In this document: positions 41,915 to 49,224 of the stretch, one piece after another
Numbering within the stretch: the stretch's first letter is position 1
How the letters are laid out: each line of letters starts with the position of its first letter
DNA from: JAFGJU01 sp964570935
GTDB taxonomy: Bacteria > Eisenbacteria > RBG-16-71-46 > JAFGJU01
Direction of reading: 5' to 3'
NCBI GenBank assembly: GCA_964570935.1
Contig: CAZMZP010000059.1
Coordinates: 1-52,669 of the forward strand
DNA length: 52,669 nt
Made by a program: the position numbers and the translations under genes
The notes under the pieces: model-generated
Told to the model about the DNA's origin: nothing
Database searches by the model: none
What the model saw: the letters and a program-made list of their open reading frames with translations, nothing else

Positions 41915-42111
41915 CGGAGAACGCTGACAGATGGGCGCGGGCCATCGCGGAGCGGGTGGCGGATGAGTGGGACGGGAAGGCAGAGCTTCCAGAGGATGCC
42001 GAGCTGCTAAGGGACGTGCTCAGTAAGGTGCTCAGTGATTGCCCAGACGAATGCATGAGACTAGTTGGCACCGGAATCATCGAGGAATCGTACTTCGATC
42101 CGCTGGATTGA
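41911..42111 (+). CDS. small acidic protein coupled to nuclease-like gene
   Basis: A 66-residue soluble protein, strongly acidic in its middle (EWDGKAELPEDAELLRD) and predicted mostly helical. Its GTG start overlaps the TGA of the HTH-nuclease gene (GTGA), so the two are made together. No family was recognised. The size and coupling would suit an inhibitor or immunity-type partner of the nuclease, or a small subunit; both are speculation. Confidence 0.55.
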   Translation: MTENADRWARAIAERVADEWDGKAELPEDAELLRDVLSKVLSDCPDECMRLVGTGIIEESYFDPLD

Positions 42112-42198
42112 GCGGGCCGCTGCCTTTCTGCTATTCGGATGCGGCTTGGTCGTGACGCCCGGCTCGGGTCTCGGACAATATACGATTGCAGAGGTACC

Positions 42199-42852
42199 AT
42201 GACCGAAAGACGTGAAAACCCCTACGTGTGGGTGACGTGGATATCCAGGTTGCTGGCCGGAGAGGCCCACTGCGAGTGGGCGGCGTGGTTTCGCGCCCAC
42301 CACACGTACGAGAAGCGACCCTCCAACTTCGATTTCGCGAAATGGAACGCGGAGCACGGCCAGATGGTGAGAGAGCGGGCCGTGGTCCTCGCGAAGGAAG
42401 GCTTCAACGTCGGAATCGAGGAGCAGAACAAGCTCAATCTCAAGGGCGGCAGCGGGGCGACGCTGGGAGGCAAGCCCGACTTGATCGCGGTGCGGGAGCC
42501 GGACGTGATGGTCGTGGACTGCAAGACGGGTCAGCCCAGGGGAGCGGACTATTTTCAGGTTCTCATCTACATGCTTGCCCTACCCATGTGCAGGCCGCAG
42601 TACAAGAGCCTGGCGCTGAGCGGTAGAGTTGACTATCGCGACCACGCCATACAGATACCCGCTGAGGAGCTTACCGAGGAAGCCGCCAATCGAATCTGGG
42701 AGCTCATGGAGCGCGTCGTCGGCGACAGCGAGCCGTCGAGGGTGCCCAGCGCAGGCGAGTGCGCCTTCTGTGACATCACCCGCGGCGACTGCCCCGACAG
42801 GATAGACGAGGCCCCCGAATCGACCCAGGAAGAGGGACTGGCGCCGTTCTGA
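42199..42852 (+). CDS. RecB/Cas4-like PD-(D/E)XK nuclease with predicted 4Fe-4S cysteines
   Basis: A 217-residue protein with a textbook nuclease core: GGKPDLIAV (Asp94), VVDCKTG (Asp107 and Lys109) and YFQVLIYMLAL (Gln120). Cysteines are placed as in Cas4 and AddB: one near the N terminus (Cys25) and three at the C terminus (Cys188, 191, 198 in ECAFCDITRGDC), likely to bind a [4Fe-4S] cluster. Such enzymes are DNA exonucleases or nickases. No cas1, cas2 or repeat array is present, so it is not a CRISPR adaptation gene here. ATG 42199 with GAGGT upstream was preferred over 42139. GC rises again in this gene, so it may not share origin with the two genes before it. Confidence 0.85.
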   Translation: MTERRENPYVWVTWISRLLAGEAHCEWAAWFRAHHTYEKRPSNFDFAKWNAEHGQMVRERAVVLAKEGFNVGIEEQNKLNLKGGSGATLGGKPDLIAVREPDVMVVDCKTGQPRGADYFQVLIYMLALPMCRPQYKSLALSGRVDYRDHAIQIPAEELTEEAANRIWELMERVVGDSEPSRVPSAGECAFCDITRGDCPDRIDEAPESTQEEGLAPF

Positions 42853-42930
42853 TCCGCGAGCGCGCGACTGAGGTTGCCGGCAGACCGAGCGGCTCGTCTG
42901 CGCCCAGCGAAGCGCAGAGGAGACATCCGA

Positions 42931-43926
42931 ATGGACAGAGAAGGATTCCGGAGCTTTCTCAAGACCCGGGGGCTGCCCGAAGAAAAGATCTGCGCGCTTG
43001 TGTCGATCGTCGACAGGTACGAGGCCTTCCTCGGCGGTCCGGCCGGAGACACGGCGCCCACGGCAGAGAGCGTTCTCCGATTCATCCGCCTTCTGACTCA
43101 GGAGGGTGCGGACGTGTACGACAACTTCCGCGGCCTGGGCCTCTACGGACGCTTCCTCAAGAACAACGACGTATATGTCACGGTCATACAATTCCTGGAC
43201 GGCGCCGAGGCGCTGGAGAGCCTGCACGAGAAAGTGGGGCAGACGTTGGGTGAGACGAAGAGGGACGAGATATTCCGCGGCCTGGAGCTCCCCAGGCTGG
43301 GAACACCCTGCACCGAGAGGCCCGGATTCACGCAGACATTCATGGAGCGCCTGATGGAACACGTGGATGCCGAGACAGTAAGAAAGCTCCTCTCGGCGGG
43401 GCTGCGCCGGATCCCCGACGAGGGGTACCTCGACGCAAGACGCAAGTACCTAGAGTGCAAGAGCGCTGACGAGTATCTGGATAGAAGGGGCGCGGAATTC
43501 GTGGAAGAGCTCGAGCGCATCAAGAGCGACGGGAGTTTGTACTTCAACCAGGTCATAACCGATGAGGTCCTGGAGTTTGTCAAGAACACCCCTGAGGTCC
43601 GCCAGGGGGTCGTGAAGGACGGCGTTTTCTACGAGACCAAGATACCTTACATGGCCAGGGAATACCTCGCGGAAAAGGACCCGCGCATGAAGAGGTACTA
43701 CTACTGCCACTGTCCGTGGGTCAGGGAATCGATAAGGACCGGCGACGCGCAGGTCCCTCACGTGTTCTGTCACTGCAGCCTCGGTTTCACGAAGCAGCCG
43801 TGGCAGGTGATCTTCGGGCAGAAGTTGGAGGGAGAAGTGCTGGAGACCGTGCTCAGCGGCGGTCAGGTCTGTCGATTTGCGGTCAGGCTGCCGAAGGGAG
43901 AGGCGGGGACCGGTCATCAGCACTGA
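42931..43926 (+). CDS. unknown protein with Cys-rich C-terminal half
   Basis: A 331-residue cytosolic protein with no signal or membrane helix. The C-terminal third has paired cysteines: YYCHCPWVRESI and HVFCHCSLGFTKQPW, followed by GQVCRFAVRLPKG at the end. The latter type of ending (C-x-F-x-V-x-L-P) resembles proteins of the 4-vinyl-reductase/thiazoline-hydrolase-like fold, which may bind a metal or a hydrophobic ligand, but the match is weak. AGAGGAGA lies before ATG 42931. It sits between the nuclease block and the Tat-SOD gene and I cannot assign it to either. Confidence 0.8.
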   Translation: MDREGFRSFLKTRGLPEEKICALVSIVDRYEAFLGGPAGDTAPTAESVLRFIRLLTQEGADVYDNFRGLGLYGRFLKNNDVYVTVIQFLDGAEALESLHEKVGQTLGETKRDEIFRGLELPRLGTPCTERPGFTQTFMERLMEHVDAETVRKLLSAGLRRIPDEGYLDARRKYLECKSADEYLDRRGAEFVEELERIKSDGSLYFNQVITDEVLEFVKNTPEVRQGVVKDGVFYETKIPYMAREYLAEKDPRMKRYYYCHCPWVRESIRTGDAQVPHVFCHCSLGFTKQPWQVIFGQKLEGEVLETVLSGGQVCRFAVRLPKGEAGTGHQH

Positions 43927-43977
43927 TCCGTGAGCGCCAGGACGTTGCCACGTCTTCTAAGGGGGGATTGGAAAACC

Positions 43978-44697
43978 ATGGCTCATGACCTCATCTCCTC
44001 GGGCATGTCACGCCGGGAGTTTCTCAAGACTACGTCAGGAGCATTCTGTCTGACAATGTTGGGGCCGATTGCCGACGTAACGGGAGGCAGTCGGGCTCTT
44101 GAGTTGCCGCCTCTCCCGTACGCGGAGAACGCTCTGGAGCCGGTCATCTCTGCAAGGGCGCTCGGTTTCCACTACGGCAAGCATCACAGGGGGTACATGG
44201 ACAATCTCAACAAGATGATCGCCGGGACCGAGTTCGAGAACATGCCTCTGGAGAAGATCATGAGGGCGACGGCCGGCCTTCCCGAAAAGTCGGTCGTCTT
44301 CAACAACGCGGCACAGACCTGGAACCACACTTTCTACTGGCGCAGCATGAAGCCGGGTGGAAGCGAACCTCCCACCAAGTTGAGAGAGAAGATTGACGCT
44401 GCCTTCGGTGGTGTCGACGCCTGCAAGAAAGAACTTGCGTCAGCCGCGGTTGGTCAATTCGGGAGCGGATGGGCATGGCTGGTGGTTGACGGCGGGAAGT
44501 TGAAGGTCGTCAAGACGGCCAACGCCGACAACCCCGCGGTTCACGGCATGGACCCTCTTCTCACTATCGATGTCTGGGAGCACGCCTACTATCTTGATTA
44601 TCAGAACCGCCGCGCGGACTATGTCAGCGCAGTTCTCGACAAGTTGCTGGACTGGAGCTTTGCGGCAGACAGACTGACGCAGGCAGAGGGCAAGTGA
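43978..44697 (+). CDS. sodB: Tat-exported superoxide dismutase, Fe-type
   Basis: A 239-residue superoxide dismutase with an N-terminal twin-arginine signal: SRREFLKT (residues 11-18) and a following hydrophobic segment. The enzyme body aligns closely with E. coli SodB: metal ligands His65 (HYGKHH), His117 (TWNHTFYW), Asp198 and His202 (DVWEHAYYLDYQ). The AAQ before WNH and FGSGWAWLV favour iron rather than manganese. It would protect the periplasm from superoxide after export in folded, metal-loaded form, which is why Tat is used. The ribosome site is only fair (GGGGGG about eleven bases before ATG 43978). Confidence 0.95.
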   Translation: MAHDLISSGMSRREFLKTTSGAFCLTMLGPIADVTGGSRALELPPLPYAENALEPVISARALGFHYGKHHRGYMDNLNKMIAGTEFENMPLEKIMRATAGLPEKSVVFNNAAQTWNHTFYWRSMKPGGSEPPTKLREKIDAAFGGVDACKKELASAAVGQFGSGWAWLVVDGGKLKVVKTANADNPAVHGMDPLLTIDVWEHAYYLDYQNRRADYVSAVLDKLLDWSFAADRLTQAEGK

Positions 44698-44699
44698 GG

Positions 44700-44864
44700 G
44701 TGCCGGAGCGGAAGCCGTCAGCGCTGATGCCCCTCGCGAAGGCAGCGGACCTTGACATAGAAAAGGCCATCCGGCTTTCGGAGGAATCGTACTGTCCGGT
44801 GTGGGCGCCGCTCGAGAACAACGTCAAGATCGTGACTCCGCCCAGGAAAGAGAGGACAGGGTGA
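44700..44864 (+). pseudogene. C-terminal remnant of an OsmC-family peroxidase
   Basis: A 54-codon open frame starts at GTG 44700, three bases after the SOD stop, and ends at TGA 44862-44864. Its product reads ALMPLAKAADLDIEKAIRLS then EESYCPVWAPLENNVKIV, which matches the last ~45 residues of OsmC/Ohr proteins, including the catalytic Cys region (YCPVWAPL). The N-terminal two thirds are missing, so the enzyme cannot be functional. It may be a decayed copy that once formed an oxidative-stress pair with the SOD. The TGA overlaps the GTG start of the next gene. Confidence 0.7.
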
Positions 44865-45808
44865 CAAACGCAAGGCTCACCATCAGGACGCTTCTGATGA
44901 TCTCGTCCGTGGCCGTCATCGCCGGCCTGGCCGCGCCCGCGGCGGCCGCACGAGAGACCACAGAACAGCTCGCCCTCCAGGTGCGCGAGACGGAGACCGC
45001 GTTTGCGAAGACGATGGCGGCTCGGGACCACGCCGCGTTCGTGTCGTTCGTCGCTGACGACGCGGTGTTTTTCGGGAGCAAGTCGGTCCTGCGCGGCAAG
45101 GCGGCGGTGGCCGAAGGCTGGAAGCCGCTGTTCGAGGCACCTGACGCCCCATTCTCGTGGGCGCCGGACCGCGTAGAGGTTCTGGATTCAGGGAAGCTCG
45201 CGCTCAGCAGCGGACCGATTCGTGACGCGGAGGGGAAAGACACCGGCACGTTCATGTCCATATGGCGCCGAGAGGGAAAGGGGCGGTGGAAGGTGGTCTT
45301 CGACAAGGGATGCCCTCCGTGCGGCTCTCCGCAGAAGGAGGCGGACACGCAGGAGATTCATAAGCAACTGTCGGCGAAATGCTTCAACGAGTGCTGGGGC
45401 CTCATCGAGAAGGCTGACAGGACAGCGGAGGACACGGAGAACATGCTGCTCCTGGCGGACGCCTCCCTGTGGCATTGGAAACAGCGGGCCGACTGTCAGC
45501 CCTCAAACCTGTCGGTGGGTTACTGGCAGGTGTCGCGGGTGCATGCCCTGGCTGGCCAGCACGACATGGCCAGGCTGTTCGGTCAGAAGTGCCTCGCAGT
45601 CGGGCAGGACAGCAAGCTCTCGCCGTTCTACGTCGGCTACGCTTACGAGGCGCTTGCCCGCGCCGAGCTGCTGGCCGGCAACTCCGACGCGGCGAAGGCC
45701 CATCTGACGAAGGCACGGGACGAGCTCAGTGCGATTGCAGACAGGGAAGAACGCGACGCCTTGGAGCCGGACATTGCCGCTCTGGAGAAGTTGATTGCCG
45801 GTGAGTGA
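44861..45808 (+). CDS. secreted SnoaL/DUF4440-like protein with helical-repeat tail
   Basis: A 315-residue exported protein with a signal peptide ending at APAAAA. Residues ~35-155 resemble a SnoaL/DUF4440 fold: ETETAFAKTMAARDHAAFVS, VFFGSKSVLRGKAAVAEGWK and WRREGKGRWKVVFDKG, all fitting the NTF2-like pattern. A cysteine-rich turn (CPPCGS) leads into helical TPR-like repeats (~175-310; YEALARAELLAGNSDAAKAH). Start GTG 44861 overlaps the end of the OsmC remnant and has GAGAGGA upstream. Substrate and role are unknown. It ends the plus-strand run and faces the transporter gene tail to tail. Confidence 0.85.
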   Translation: MTNARLTIRTLLMISSVAVIAGLAAPAAAARETTEQLALQVRETETAFAKTMAARDHAAFVSFVADDAVFFGSKSVLRGKAAVAEGWKPLFEAPDAPFSWAPDRVEVLDSGKLALSSGPIRDAEGKDTGTFMSIWRREGKGRWKVVFDKGCPPCGSPQKEADTQEIHKQLSAKCFNECWGLIEKADRTAEDTENMLLLADASLWHWKQRADCQPSNLSVGYWQVSRVHALAGQHDMARLFGQKCLAVGQDSKLSPFYVGYAYEALARAELLAGNSDAAKAHLTKARDELSAIADREERDALEPDIAALEKLIAGE

Positions 45809-45839
45809 GGCACCGTGCACGTAGGCCTGCGCTGACGTC

Positions 45840-47387
45840 CTACGCCAGCCCCACGAGCGGCAGCATCAGGCGAAGCCCCAGCCAGATGAGCAGCCCGCCG
45901 CCTATGTCGAACAGCAGGCCGGTGCGAACCATCTTTGTTATGGGCACCATGCCGGAGCCGTAGACTATGGCGTTTGGCGGCGTCGAGACGGGGAGCATGA
46001 ATCCCCAGGACGCCGCCAGCGTCGCCCCGAGGGCCGGCGGCACGGGATTGACGCCGGCTGCCTGGGCGACTGAGATGATGACGGGCACGACCATCGTCGC
46101 GGAGGCGGTGTTGGACGTGGCCTCGCTCACGATGATGCTGACCCATATCGCGGCGAACGTCAGGCCCCAGGTCGAAGTCGCCCCGCTCATCCCCAGAAGG
46201 CCGCGGCCGACGGCGTCCGCCAGCCCGGTCTTGAACATCATCTCTCCCAGCGTGAGTCCGCCACCGAAGAGGATCAGCGTGCCCCAGTCGATCTGGACTG
46301 CCTCCTTCCACGTCAGTGTGAACTGGCGCTTCCTCCAGTCCACCGGCAGCACGAACAGCAGTGCCGCGGCAGCCACGGCCGCGACGGCCTCCGGTACACG
46401 GCCGCTGTAGTTCCGGTAGATCGGCGCTTCCGTGCCTGTGAGGAGGGCCAGGAAGCCCGGCGCCACCCACAGCGCGACTGCCACCATGAACGCGAACAGG
46501 ACGTTCTTCTGCCCGCGGGTCCAGCGCCCGAGCTTGCACAGCTCCCCTATCACGGACTCCTGTCCGCCTTCGATACGCCCGACCTCGGGTTTGTGCAGGA
46601 CGCGCATGAGCGCGAACAGCAGGAGATACATCGCTACGAGCAGCGGTACGGCAAACAGCATCCACTGGAAGAAAGATATCTTCAAATCGAGCAGCTTCTC
46701 GATCATGGCGAGACCGATGAGGTTCGGCGGAGTCCCTACCGGCGTGCCTATGCCGCCGGCGGAGGCGGCGTAGGCGGCCATCAACATCATGCCGGTGCCG
46801 TAACGGAGGTGGCGCGGGTCGAGGCGGTTTCCGGTCCTTCGTGAGACCACCTCCGACATGGTGTACACGATTCCGAGACCGATGGGTAACATCATGGCCG
46901 TGGTGGCGGTGTTGCTTATCCACATCGAGATGAACGCAGCGATGGCGCCAAACATGAAGAGGATGCGTCCGGCGGAGCTCCCCACCCAGCGTGTTGACAT
47001 CAGCTGGTACGCGAAGCGCTTGTCCACTCCGTGGACCATCATGCCCTGGGCGAGGACGAAGCTTCCGAGGAACAGGTAGATGATGGGGTCCGAGAACGGC
47101 GCGAAGGCCGTCTTGGCGCTGGCCACGCCGAAGAACACACTCAGGACGGCTCCGAGCAGCGCAGTAACGGGAATCGGAACGGGTTCGGTGACCCACCAGG
47201 CGACGACCCACGTGATGATTCCGGCCAGCCGATGCGCCTCCGTGCTGAGCCCCGGCATCGGAAACAGGAAGACCACGACGCCGGCCAGAGGCCCGAGAAA
47301 GAGGCCCGCAGTCCTTCTCCAGCGTTCGAAGCGCTCCTCAGCGGCACTGAGCTTTCCCTCTGTCTCCACGGCGGCGCATGTTACCAA
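45840..47387 (-). CDS. DASS (SLC13) sodium/dicarboxylate symporter
   Basis: A ~515-residue inner-membrane transporter with about twelve hydrophobic segments. The two SNT signature motifs are clear: MWISNTATTAMMLPI in the first half and SEATSNTASATMVVPV in the second, with PVGTPPNLIGLAM and PVSTPPNAIVYGSG as the paired loops. These bind Na+ and the dicarboxylate. The family moves succinate, malate, fumarate or citrate into the cell. The start is uncertain: TTG 47387 gives the longest frame, but a GTG about 18 bases in is possible; no ribosome site decides. The divergent gap to cobO contains a promoter on the other strand. Confidence 0.93.
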   Translation of the reverse strand: MVTCAAVETEGKLSAAEERFERWRRTAGLFLGPLAGVVVFLFPMPGLSTEAHRLAGIITWVVAWWVTEPVPIPVTALLGAVLSVFFGVASAKTAFAPFSDPIIYLFLGSFVLAQGMMVHGVDKRFAYQLMSTRWVGSSAGRILFMFGAIAAFISMWISNTATTAMMLPIGLGIVYTMSEVVSRRTGNRLDPRHLRYGTGMMLMAAYAASAGGIGTPVGTPPNLIGLAMIEKLLDLKISFFQWMLFAVPLLVAMYLLLFALMRVLHKPEVGRIEGGQESVIGELCKLGRWTRGQKNVLFAFMVAVALWVAPGFLALLTGTEAPIYRNYSGRVPEAVAAVAAAALLFVLPVDWRKRQFTLTWKEAVQIDWGTLILFGGGLTLGEMMFKTGLADAVGRGLLGMSGATSTWGLTFAAIWVSIIVSEATSNTASATMVVPVIISVAQAAGVNPVPPALGATLAASWGFMLPVSTPPNAIVYGSGMVPITKMVRTGLLFDIGGGLLIWLGLRLMLPLVGLA

Positions 47388-47504
47388 ACGCGGCCGCCCG
47401 GGTCAAAGGTGTTTGGTGTGGCGTGGCGGGTGGCGGCGGTTGGCGCTGGCGCTGAATGCCGGCGGCCCGCGCGCCAGGACCGCGAGTGCCGCCCCAAATC
47501 CACG

Positions 47505-47534
47505 TTGACTCATCCGGTCCCGGCGTGCTAACGT
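47505..47534 (+). promoter_or_regulatory. possible promoter for the cobO-mutase gene cluster
   Basis: TTGACT (47505-47510) and TAACGT (47529-47534) are 18 bases apart, followed by an AT-rich patch (TTATATGTTTTG) in otherwise GC-rich DNA. No B12 box or cobalamin riboswitch pattern was seen between it and ATG 47623. Confidence 0.5.
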
Positions 47535-47622
47535 TATATGTTTTGTCGGAGCGCCAAGTTACGCGCGGCGATGCCGCGCCGCAAACACCGCTTCCCGGAC
47601 TTCATGAAGGACACCACACGGC

Positions 47623-48156
47623 ATGGCGCCACTAAAGCTCACGACAGGAACTGTTCAGGTTCTCACGGGCAACGGCAAGGGCAAGACCACGTCCGCCCTG
47701 GGCTGCGGCCTCAGGGCAGCGGGCCGGGGCCTCAACGTCCTCATGGTCCAGTTCATGAAAGGCCGCGCATACGGCGAGCTCGAAGCGGCGAAGCGGGTGC
47801 CCGGGTTTGAGATCCTGCAGTTCGGCCGGGACGTGTTCGTCGACAAGGACAACCCGGCGGCCGAGGACATGGAGCTTGCCCGCATCGGGTTCAAGAAGGC
47901 GTGCGACGCCGTCGGCTCCGGCCAGTACGACATGGTGATACTGGACGAGATCAACATAGCCGTGGACTACGGGCTGGTCGGTCTGGACGAGCTGCTGGAC
48001 CTCGTCGAGCGGAAGCCGCCGCAGGTCGAGCTCATCCTGACCGGCAGGTACGCGCATCCGGAAATACAGAGAGTGGCGGACACCGTCACCGAGATGCTCG
48101 ACATAAAGCACCACTTCAGCTCGGGAATCGAAGCCAGGGAAGGCATCGAGTACTGA
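47623..48156 (+). CDS. cobO: cob(I)alamin adenosyltransferase (CobO/BtuR type)
   Basis: A 177-residue enzyme that transfers adenosyl from ATP to cob(I)alamin or its precursor, making adenosylcobalamin. The Walker A motif is GNGKGKTT near residues 17-24, followed by MVQFMKGRAYGELEA, and Walker B VILDEINIAVDYGLV. The C terminus (IKHHFSSGIEAREGIEY) is the usual family end. AAGGA lies before ATG 47623. It directly precedes meaB and the acyl-CoA mutase genes, so it supplies their cofactor. Confidence 0.95.
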   Translation: MAPLKLTTGTVQVLTGNGKGKTTSALGCGLRAAGRGLNVLMVQFMKGRAYGELEAAKRVPGFEILQFGRDVFVDKDNPAAEDMELARIGFKKACDAVGSGQYDMVILDEINIAVDYGLVGLDELLDLVERKPPQVELILTGRYAHPEIQRVADTVTEMLDIKHHFSSGIEAREGIEY

Positions 48157-48228
48157 TGACGCTGGAATGAGGCGGGCCGCGACAAGCGCGCCGGCCTCTC
48201 GAGCGGGGGCTCGGAGCAGACACCAACC

Positions 48229-49182
48229 GTGCCGGTAGATATTCAGGGACTGCTCAAGCGATTCAGAGAGGGCGACAGAGTCGCTCTTGCCAGGGTAATC
48301 AGCCTGGTGGAGAACGGCCACCCTTCGTCGCCGCTCGTCCTGGACACGCTTTATCCTCTCACGGGCAAGGCTCTTCGCGTGGGCATTACCGGCCCTCCGG
48401 GCGCAGGCAAGAGCACGCTCGTGGACCATTTGGCCGCGCAGATGCGGACCCATTTCCACAAGGTGGGCGTAGTGGCGGTGGACCCCACGAGTCCGTTTTC
48501 CGGCGGCGCGCTGCTCGGGGACAGGGTCCGGATGAGCAACGTCAATCTGGACGAAGGCGTGTTCATCAGGAGCATGGCCTCGCGCGGAAGCCCGGGCGGG
48601 CTCGCGTGGAAGACGCTCGAAGTTTGCGAGGTGCTGGACGCCTTCGGAGTTGATAGAATAATCGTCGAGACGGTGGGCGTCGGGCAGGGCGAGCTGGAGA
48701 TCGCCGACGAGGCTCACTGCACTGTAGTCGTCCTCGTCCCGGAGTCCGGCGACGGCGTCCAGGCCATGAAGGCCGGACTGACGGAGATAGGCGACATCTT
48801 CGTCATCAACAAGGCCGACCGCGAGAGCGCCGACGTGGCGAAGCGGATGCTGGAGTCGGCCCTTGGGATGAAGCCGGTCAAGAACGGCTGGAGGCCGCCG
48901 GTGCTGTCCACCGTGGCAATCGAGGGCAAGGGTGTGGACGAGCTTCACCGCAAGATCGAGGAACACCTGCGCCAGCTTCTGACGTCCGGGAGCATAGAGC
49001 ACAGGCGCAGAGAATGCGTCCGGGCCAAGATAATAGAAATACTGAAGAATCGCATAATCGAATTCGCGTGGGAGCACAACAAGCTCAACCGGCTCATCGA
49101 CGCCGAAGTCGTGAGCGTAATGTCGGGGGGCTCGACGCCGTACAAGTCGGCTGAGAGCCTGCTGCGTGGGATGGGACAGTGA
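48229..49182 (+). CDS. meaB: acyl-CoA mutase chaperone GTPase MeaB
   Basis: A 317-residue G3E-family GTPase that gates adenosylcobalamin loading and protects the mutase from inactivation. Motifs: Walker A GPPGAGKSTL, the switch region DPTSPFSGGALLGDR, IRSMASRG, VETVGVGQGE, and NKAD for guanine recognition. The C-terminal helices that dimerise are present (KIIEILKNRIIEFAWEH). The start is GTG 48229 without a strong ribosome site. It precedes the mutase large subunit gene by 42 bp (to ATG 49225), so the two are probably co-transcribed. Confidence 0.95.
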   Translation: MPVDIQGLLKRFREGDRVALARVISLVENGHPSSPLVLDTLYPLTGKALRVGITGPPGAGKSTLVDHLAAQMRTHFHKVGVVAVDPTSPFSGGALLGDRVRMSNVNLDEGVFIRSMASRGSPGGLAWKTLEVCEVLDAFGVDRIIVETVGVGQGELEIADEAHCTVVVLVPESGDGVQAMKAGLTEIGDIFVINKADRESADVAKRMLESALGMKPVKNGWRPPVLSTVAIEGKGVDELHRKIEEHLRQLLTSGSIEHRRRECVRAKIIEILKNRIIEFAWEHNKLNRLIDAEVVSVMSGGSTPYKSAESLLRGMGQ

Positions 49183-49224
49183 GCGGAGCGCGCGGCCGCG
49201 GTGGCGGTGAAGCGCGCGGGGAAC

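Noticed and set aside
45820..45844. Short inverted repeat CGTAGG...CCTACG between convergent genes as terminator
   Set aside because: Only six base pairs with a 13-nt loop, no T-run, and it overlaps the end of the transporter gene.
47388..47622. Cobalamin riboswitch before cobO
   Set aside because: No GCCACTG-type B12 box and no matching long fold in this gap.
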